NCBI GenBank assembly: GCA_002364325.1
Contig: DEXV01000003.1
Coordinates: 124,461 to 188,460, forward strand
Direction: 5' to 3'
From: Gillisia sp. UBA3175
GTDB lineage: Bacteria > Bacteroidota > Bacteroidia > Flavobacteriales > Flavobacteriaceae
Length of the DNA: 64,000 nt
Shown here in pieces: positions 63,483-64,000 of the stretch. The notes beneath the pieces are model-generated. The model searched no databases and was not told the origin of the DNA. It worked only from the letters and a program-made list of their open reading frames with translations. The position numbers were made by a program, and so were the translations under genes. Position 1 is the stretch's first letter. Each line of letters begins with the position of its first letter.

Positions 63483-64000
63483 TTAATCCTGAACTTTAAA
63501 TAATATTGGGATCGAATATTGAACAATAACGGGATTGCCTCTTTGCTTTCTTGGCTTCATTTTAGGTAATGCCTGAATTACTCGCTGAGCTTACTGTTCT
63601 AATTTTGGGTGAGGAGCTCTTGTTTTTATATCTACAATATCTCCCTTGGTATCTATTTTGAACATCACATTAATTCTATTGAAACCCGTTAACCCAAGCT
63701 GGCTTCCAAGCGCTGAATTGAATTCTTTATTGATGAACTTAGTGATCTTTTCACTCATACAATCTTTTCGATCTATGTTGTTGCTTAAATTTTCACAGCC
63801 TGGAAATATGGGCACATCTTCAATTAATATGAAAAGAACCGTTTCCACCATAATTTCTTTAGTAATTTCCTTAATATCATCTATGTCCGCAATTGGTTCT
63901 TTGTCCACTTCCGAAGATTCAATGACGTCTTCTATACGTTCTTCATTATCGGGAATTAATTTTATTTCGTCTGGTGCCACTGGCATCACTGGGGGAGGAG
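63483..64000 (-). pseudogene. TonB-family protein, interrupted by an in-frame stop and cut by the window edge
   Basis: Coding from the right edge of the window, the frame gives a proline-rich stretch then VAPDEIKLIPDNEERIEDVI, VPIFPGCENLSNN and INVMFKIDTKGDIVDIKTRA, which is the start of a TonB C-terminal domain. After APHPKLEQ a TAA (63591-63593) occurs where homologues have Glu. The same frame continues AQRVIQALPKMKPRKQRGNP then VIVQYSIPILFKVQD to a stop at 63483-63485, completing the domain. A single GAA-to-TAA change explains this. The intact gene would pull energy from the inner membrane to outer-membrane receptors. The 5' part lies beyond base 64000. Confidence 0.82.

Noticed and set aside
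63591..63989. Complete small protein starting at GTG 63989
   Set aside because: The frame stays open to the window edge with a proline-rich stretch typical of TonB, and the domain end continues beyond the TAA, so both ends of this frame are artefacts.
1..64000. rRNA, tRNA, integrase, transposase or phage genes
   Set aside because: I looked for these and saw no supporting sequence; the high AT content of the glycan locus alone is not proof of recent transfer.

Overview
The window comes from a low-GC member of the Bacteroidota, most probably a marine-type Flavobacteriaceae (relatives of Gramella, Gillisia or Zunongwangia are a reasonable guess, made without any database search). The evidence is: very AT-rich intergenic DNA; promoter-like TAnnTTTG boxes instead of sigma70 -10 boxes; almost no Shine-Dalgarno sequences; several TTG starts; and phylum-typical genes such as a DUF3276/PUR-like protein, a cyclophilin-FKBP fusion, a long NusB, DUF1573 next to yajC, and a TonB-type protein. 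I saw no rRNA, tRNA, CRISPR array, insertion sequence or phage gene.

Region 1 (about 100-43,670) is one very large surface-glycan locus, almost entirely on the plus strand and with many genes overlapping by a few bases. It has about nine GT2-type and eight GT4/GT-B-type glycosyltransferases, four further GT-like or unrecognised proteins, and six class I SAM methyltransferases (one a pseudogene). Export and assembly genes are a Wzt-like ABC ATPase, an O-antigen polymerase/ligase-like membrane protein and a WbaP/WcaJ-type initiating sugar-phosphate transferase. Decoration genes are an MBOAT acyltransferase with an SGNH-like partner, a NodB-type deacetylase, a formyltransferase and two asparagine-synthase-like enzymes. 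Precursor genes are wecB (ManNAc branch) and a neuB...neuC...neuA set for CMP-nonulosonic (sialic or legionaminic-like) acid. Together they predict a methylated, acylated, acidic glycan carrying a nonulosonate. Two minus-strand genes (20,533-22,126) interrupt the run. No Wzx or Wzm is seen, so the locus probably continues upstream of base 1.

Region 2 (43,684-44,251) is a noncoding array of four complete and one truncated palindromic repeats, each able to fold into an outer stem with two inner hairpins. It separates the glycan locus from the core genes.

Region 3 (44,256-63,312) holds conserved envelope and housekeeping genes: lnt, pssA, lptB, a CxxC AhpD-like protein, tatC, kdsD/kpsF, recQ, a dual-family prolyl isomerase, a 1-Cys peroxiredoxin, a thioredoxin-like protein, csaA, a small lipoprotein, an M14 peptidase, a PUR-like protein, an ABC exporter half, leucine dehydrogenase, nusB, a DUF1573 lipoprotein and yajC. 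Good hairpin terminators and several TAnnTTTG boxes delimit the units.

Region 4 (63,483-64,000) is a TonB-like gene with an in-frame stop, cut by the window edge. The two broken genes (2,741-3,426 and 63,483-64,000) can be restored conceptually by one or two base changes, so they look like recent decay or sequence errors.
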